Positions 6,612 through 9,000 of a stretch of DNA of 9,000 bases are shown here, piece by piece. The DNA is taken from the NCBI GenBank assembly GCA_958421035.1, contig CATZKS010000080.1, forward strand, positions 1 through 9,000. The letters are read 5' to 3'. The stretch's first letter is position 1; every line of letters begins with the position of its first letter. The translations under genes were made by a program, and so were the position numbers. This DNA comes from an uncultured Collinsella sp. Its GTDB lineage: Bacteria > Actinomycetota > Coriobacteriia > Coriobacteriales > Coriobacteriaceae. The notes under the pieces were generated by a model. The model saw nothing but the letters and a program-made list of their open reading frames with translations, had not been told where the DNA came from and ran no database searches.

Positions 6612-6622
6612 TCTTTGTGGCG

Positions 6623-6661
6623 AAAGCCTCCGCGGGGAAACCTGCGGAGGCTTTTCCTTTT
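6623..6661 (+). terminator. Intrinsic terminator of hpt-ftsH
   Basis: AAAGCCTCCGC (6623-6633) pairs with GCGGAGGCTTT (6644-6654). The stem extends inward through a G-T pair and two G-C pairs to a GAAA tetraloop (6637-6640). The T-rich tail CTTTTCCTTTT follows. It begins 11 bases after the ftsH stop codon, so it closes the operon. Confidence 0.92.
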
Positions 6662-6679
6662 GGCCGATATGGGGTCATC

Positions 6680-6741
6680 TGTTGATTGGGGACAGGCTTA
6701 AATGAGCGTTTTCACGCATTTAAGTCTGTCCCCAATCAACA
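6680..6741. repeat. Long near-perfect palindrome, REP-like element
   Basis: The arms 6680-6704 and 6717-6741 are complementary over 25 positions, with one G-T wobble (6696 with 6725). Inside, CGT (6707-6709) and ACG (6714-6716) extend the stem past a two-base AG bulge to a TTTC loop. The arm begins TGTTGATTGGGGACAG. It lies 18 bases past the ftsH terminator and 29 bases before the aminotransferase -10 box. It has no T-tract, so it is not needed as a terminator. Size, stem quality and a related copy at 8020-8050 suggest a dispersed palindromic element of the REP or miniature mobile type. This is inference, as no transposase is in the window. Confidence 0.8.
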
Positions 6742-6770
6742 TTGCTGGGGTACTTTGCTCAACTAAAGCG

Positions 6771-6776
6771 TACAAT
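6771..6776 (+). promoter_or_regulatory. Candidate -10 box of the aminotransferase gene
   Basis: TACAAT lies 24 bases before the ATG at 6801, giving a predicted leader of about 18 bases that holds the ribosome binding site AAAGGGG (6789-6795). No good -35 is seen; the 17-base position reads GGGTAC. The hexamer recurs ahead of other genes here. Confidence 0.45.
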
Positions 6777-6800
6777 AGCGCCTATGCGAAAGGGGTACAG

Positions 6801-7991
6801 ATGATCAACGAAACCATGTATGCTCGCGGTGCGGAAAGCTCCATCATCCGCGAAATTTTTAGCTATGGCCTTGAGCGCAAGGCGCAGATTGGTGCGGAAA
6901 ACGTATTCGATTTTTCGCTGGGCAACCCGAGCGTTCCGGCGCCCGCTGCTGTGGCGGAGTCCATTAAGAAGGCCCTGGAGCTGCCGAGTGACCAGCTGCA
7001 CGGCTATACGCCCGCTCCGGGCCTGCCGCAATGTCGAGCGGCCGTCGCCGAATCGCTCAACCGCCGCTTTGGTACGAGTTATGAGGGTAAGGACGTCTTT
7101 ATGACGGTGGGCGCTGCAGCTTCGCTCACCTGTACGCTCAATGCCGTTACGAACCCGGGTGACGAGGTCATTGTTATCGCCCCGTACTTTCCGGAGTATC
7201 GTGTGTGGATTGAGAAGGCCGGCTGTACGTGTGTCGAGGCGCTCGCCGATGAAGATACGTTCCAGCTGAGCGTAGACAACGTTCTTAAGGCGATTACCGA
7301 TAAGACGGCAGCTGTCATCATCGACTCGCCGAATAACCCGACTGGTGCCGTGTATACGCGCGATACCCTGACGCGACTGGCTAATGTTTTGCACGAGGTC
7401 AACGCCAAACGCGAGCCCGAGAACCCAATCGCGCTTATCTCGGATGAGCCGTATCGCGAGATTGTCTATGGTGCCGAGGTGCCTTGGGTGCCTTCGATCT
7501 ACGAGCACACCATCGTGTGCTACTCGTATTCCAAGTCGCTTTCGCTGCCGGGCGAGCGCGTGGGGTGGATCCTGGTTCCCAATACAAATCCTCGGGCAGC
7601 TCGTCTAATGCCCGCCGTTGCCGGCGCCGCCCGTACGCTGGGCTTCGTGTGCGCGCCGGCGCTCTTCCAGCGCGTAATTATCGACTGCATCGATGAGCCG
7701 AGTGACGTTGAGGCCTATGCACGCAACCGCACGGCGCTTACCGGTGCATTGGCGGAGTACGGCTACGCGTATGTTGAGCCGGATGGCGCGTTCTACCTGT
7801 GGGTGAAGGCGCTGGAGCCCGATGCGAACGCCTTTTGCGAGCGCGCGAAGAAGTATGAGCTGCTCGCGGTGCCCTCGGACAGTTTTGGCATGCCGGGCTG
7901 GTTCCGCTTGGGCTACTGTGTGAGCTACGAGACTATCGTTAACTCACTGCCCGCCTGGAAGCAGCTGGCCGACGAGTATCATTCAAAGTAA
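6801..7991 (+). CDS. PLP-dependent class I/II aminotransferase
   Basis: This 396-residue fold-type I aminotransferase moves an amino group between an amino acid and a 2-oxo acid. PLP contacts visible are GAAAS (104-108), N179 in SPNNPTG, D215 and Y218 in SDEPY, the Schiff-base lysine K245 in SYSKSLSLPGERVGW, and substrate-carboxylate R369 in WFRLGYC. An N-terminal SLGNPSVPAP (39-48) is typical of aspartate/aromatic-type class I enzymes. Length is normal. ATG 6801 is chosen because AAAGGGG sits five bases before it; an in-frame ATG at 6702 would run through the palindrome and add 33 unlikely residues. The gene stands alone between the ftsH terminator and the PHP gene. The amino-acid substrate cannot be told from sequence or from the neighbours. 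Confidence 0.93.
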   Translation: MINETMYARGAESSIIREIFSYGLERKAQIGAENVFDFSLGNPSVPAPAAVAESIKKALELPSDQLHGYTPAPGLPQCRAAVAESLNRRFGTSYEGKDVFMTVGAAASLTCTLNAVTNPGDEVIVIAPYFPEYRVWIEKAGCTCVEALADEDTFQLSVDNVLKAITDKTAAVIIDSPNNPTGAVYTRDTLTRLANVLHEVNAKREPENPIALISDEPYREIVYGAEVPWVPSIYEHTIVCYSYSKSLSLPGERVGWILVPNTNPRAARLMPAVAGAARTLGFVCAPALFQRVIIDCIDEPSDVEAYARNRTALTGALAEYGYAYVEPDGAFYLWVKALEPDANAFCERAKKYELLAVPSDSFGMPGWFRLGYCVSYETIVNSLPAWKQLADEYHSK

Positions 7992-8019
7992 AGCGCTCTG
8001 CTTACAATGTTTTACGTGA

Positions 8020-8050
8020 AACGGGGTTTGGTTTTAAGCCAGACCCCGTT
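8020..8050. repeat. Imperfect palindrome downstream of the aminotransferase, related to 6680-6741
   Basis: AACGGGGTTTGGT (8020-8032) pairs with GCCAGACCCCGTT (8038-8050) over 13 positions, two of them G-T wobbles, with a five-base loop. No T-run follows, so a terminator role for the aminotransferase is doubtful though possible. Read on the minus strand it contains GGGGTCTGGCTTAAAA, which matches GGGGACAGGCTTAAAT of the longer palindrome at 13 of 16 positions. Confidence 0.6.
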
Positions 8051-8083
8051 GTCTATGCCGTTGTGTGATTGGGATGAAGCAGT

Positions 8084-8113
8084 TTTACGACTGCCGAAAG
8101 CTATGCGTACAAT
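8084..8113 (+). promoter_or_regulatory. Candidate promoter of the PHP phosphatase gene
   Basis: TTTACG (8084-8089, 4 of 6 to TTGACA) and TACAAT (8108-8113, 5 of 6 to TATAAT) are separated by 18 bases. The -10 is 37 bases before the ATG at 8151. Another TACAAT at 8003-8008, just after the aminotransferase stop, lacks a good partner and could be an alternative start upstream of the hairpin. Confidence 0.5.
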
Positions 8114-8150
8114 GAATATACGCGACGGCCATACTGGACAAGGAGACCTG

Positions 8151-8972
8151 ATGCCCTACCTTCTTTCTTGTGATATTCATACTCATACGTTGTTCTCCGC
8201 GCATGCGTACTCAACTATTGAGGAGAATGTGTACTGGGCGGCGGAACGTGGCCTGCAGGTGCTCGGATCTGCCGACCATCTGAGCTCGATGGTTACGGCT
8301 TGCCCCAACGACCTGCGCAGTTTCCAGTTCTTTATTAACCAGGATATCTGGCCGCGCATTTGGAGCGGCGTGCTGGTGCTTCGCGGCGCCGAGGTCGATA
8401 TCGTTTCGCTGGACGGAAGCTTGTTTGGCGAGGACATTCCCGTGTCGCTCGATATTGCCGGCGATTCGTACAGTCACCAGCATTCGCTGTTCGATTTGGT
8501 GACGCGTAATTTGGATTATTTGGTGGCAAGCGTGCATAACCCGCAGTTTGCCGAAGGCGCGACGCTCGCCCAAACGACCCAGATGTACATCAATGCCCTG
8601 GAGCACCCCAAGGTGTTCATGCTTGGGCATGCGGGTCGTTCGGGCGTGCCGTTCGATATCGATGAGGTGCTGCTGGCGGCCAAGGCCAAGCACAAGATCA
8701 TTGAGATCAACAACCATAGTCTTGAGCACGGTGCCGACACTGAGCATTGGGCCGTATGCCGCAAGATTGCCGAGCGCTGCGCCGAGCTGGGCGTGGGTAT
8801 TGGTGTGTCGACCGATGCCCACATTGGTATGGCCATTGGCAAGCTCGAGCACGCCCGCAAGTTGCTCGACGAGATTCACTTCCCGCTGGACCTGATCGTG
8901 ACGCGCGACCGCGAGACGCTGCTGCGCGAGATGGCGGCAGCCGGTGTGTGCGACCTGCGCAAGGGGATGTAA
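8151..8972 (+). CDS. PHP-domain phosphatase, YcdX-like
   Basis: This is a 273-residue metal-dependent phosphoesterase of the PHP family, which binds a trinuclear metal centre in a distorted barrel. The four PHP motifs are present: DIHTHT (8-13, H10 and H12), ADH (41-43, H43), E81 followed by D83, then H129 (SVHN), H160 (LGH) and STDAH (220-224, D222 and H224). HAYST (18-22), FINQDIWPR (61-69), LRGAE (77-81) and EINN (185-188) closely follow the E. coli YcdX pattern as I remember it. YcdX itself is a phosphatase of poorly defined natural substrate. AAGGAG lies five bases before ATG 8151, so an in-frame upstream extension to about 8007 through the hairpin is rejected. No terminator is seen after the stop; the next gene may be co-transcribed. 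Confidence 0.92.
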   Translation: MPYLLSCDIHTHTLFSAHAYSTIEENVYWAAERGLQVLGSADHLSSMVTACPNDLRSFQFFINQDIWPRIWSGVLVLRGAEVDIVSLDGSLFGEDIPVSLDIAGDSYSHQHSLFDLVTRNLDYLVASVHNPQFAEGATLAQTTQMYINALEHPKVFMLGHAGRSGVPFDIDEVLLAAKAKHKIIEINNHSLEHGADTEHWAVCRKIAERCAELGVGIGVSTDAHIGMAIGKLEHARKLLDEIHFPLDLIVTRDRETLLREMAAAGVCDLRKGM

Positions 8973-8991
8973 CGAGACTCATATGTCCAAC

Positions 8992-9000
8992 GAAAGGGGG
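8992..9000 (+). promoter_or_regulatory. Probable ribosome binding site of the next gene, at the window edge
   Basis: GAAAGGGGG closely resembles the sites before hpt and the aminotransferase, so a plus-strand gene probably starts just outside the window, about 20 bases after the PHP stop. An ATG at 8983 opens a frame (MSNERG) to the edge but lacks a well-placed binding site, so it is less likely to be the start. Confidence 0.45.

Noticed and set aside
6702..6800. N-terminal extension of the aminotransferase from an ATG inside the palindrome
   Set aside because: Its 33 codons are mostly palindrome and promoter sequence. The ATG at 6801 has AAAGGGG at ideal distance and matches family length.
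8007..8150. N-terminal extension of the PHP protein
   Set aside because: It would run through the hairpin at 8020-8050 and the promoter. ATG 8151 has AAGGAG five bases upstream and places the DIHTHT motif near the N-terminus, as in YcdX.
1..9000. tRNA, rRNA, CRISPR arrays, insertion-sequence transposases, prophage or toxin-antitoxin genes
   Set aside because: No cloverleaf or CCA-type sequence, no regularly spaced repeats, and no transposase, integrase or toxin-like frame was seen on either strand.

Overview
The window looks like ordinary core chromosome from a high-G+C gut actinobacterium. My best guess is the class Coriobacteriia, close to Collinsella. The guess rests on strong GAG/AAG/GGC codon bias, GAAAGGGG-type ribosome binding sites, the conserved order tilS-hpt-ftsH and an actinobacterial-style hsp20. 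It is an inference from sequence feel, not from a search. Seven complete protein genes are supported, and most of the other open frames are shadows of these.

Layout. Positions 124-591 (minus) hold a small unknown protein with a C-terminal membrane anchor. It is divergent from hsp20 at 868-1299 (plus), across an AT-rich 276-base spacer with several small repeats. hsp20 and a WalJ/YycJ-type metallo-beta-lactamase-fold gene (1382-2191, minus) converge on a 16-bp-stem bidirectional terminator. A 48-base gap separates the latter from the divergent tilS (2240-3778), which is followed by hpt (3926-4474) and ftsH (4476-6611). hpt and ftsH are separated by one base and form an operon that ends at a clear intrinsic terminator. 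Then come a class I/II aminotransferase (6801-7991) and a YcdX-type PHP phosphatase (8151-8972). The window ends on a probable ribosome binding site for a further gene.

Functional links. tilS (tRNA-Ile lysidine synthetase), hpt (purine salvage) and ftsH (membrane AAA+ protease) are neighbours in many Gram-positive bacteria. hsp20 and ftsH both serve protein quality control but are not in one transcription unit. The aminotransferase and the PHP protein each appear to have their own promoter.

No new multi-gene system is evident. The most unusual signals are non-coding: a 25-bp near-perfect palindrome just upstream of the aminotransferase, a second palindrome just downstream of that gene that shares a GGGG-ACAGGCTTAAA-like core with the first, a palindrome positioned like an operator over the hpt promoter, and a TACAAT hexamer recurring ahead of the transcription units.
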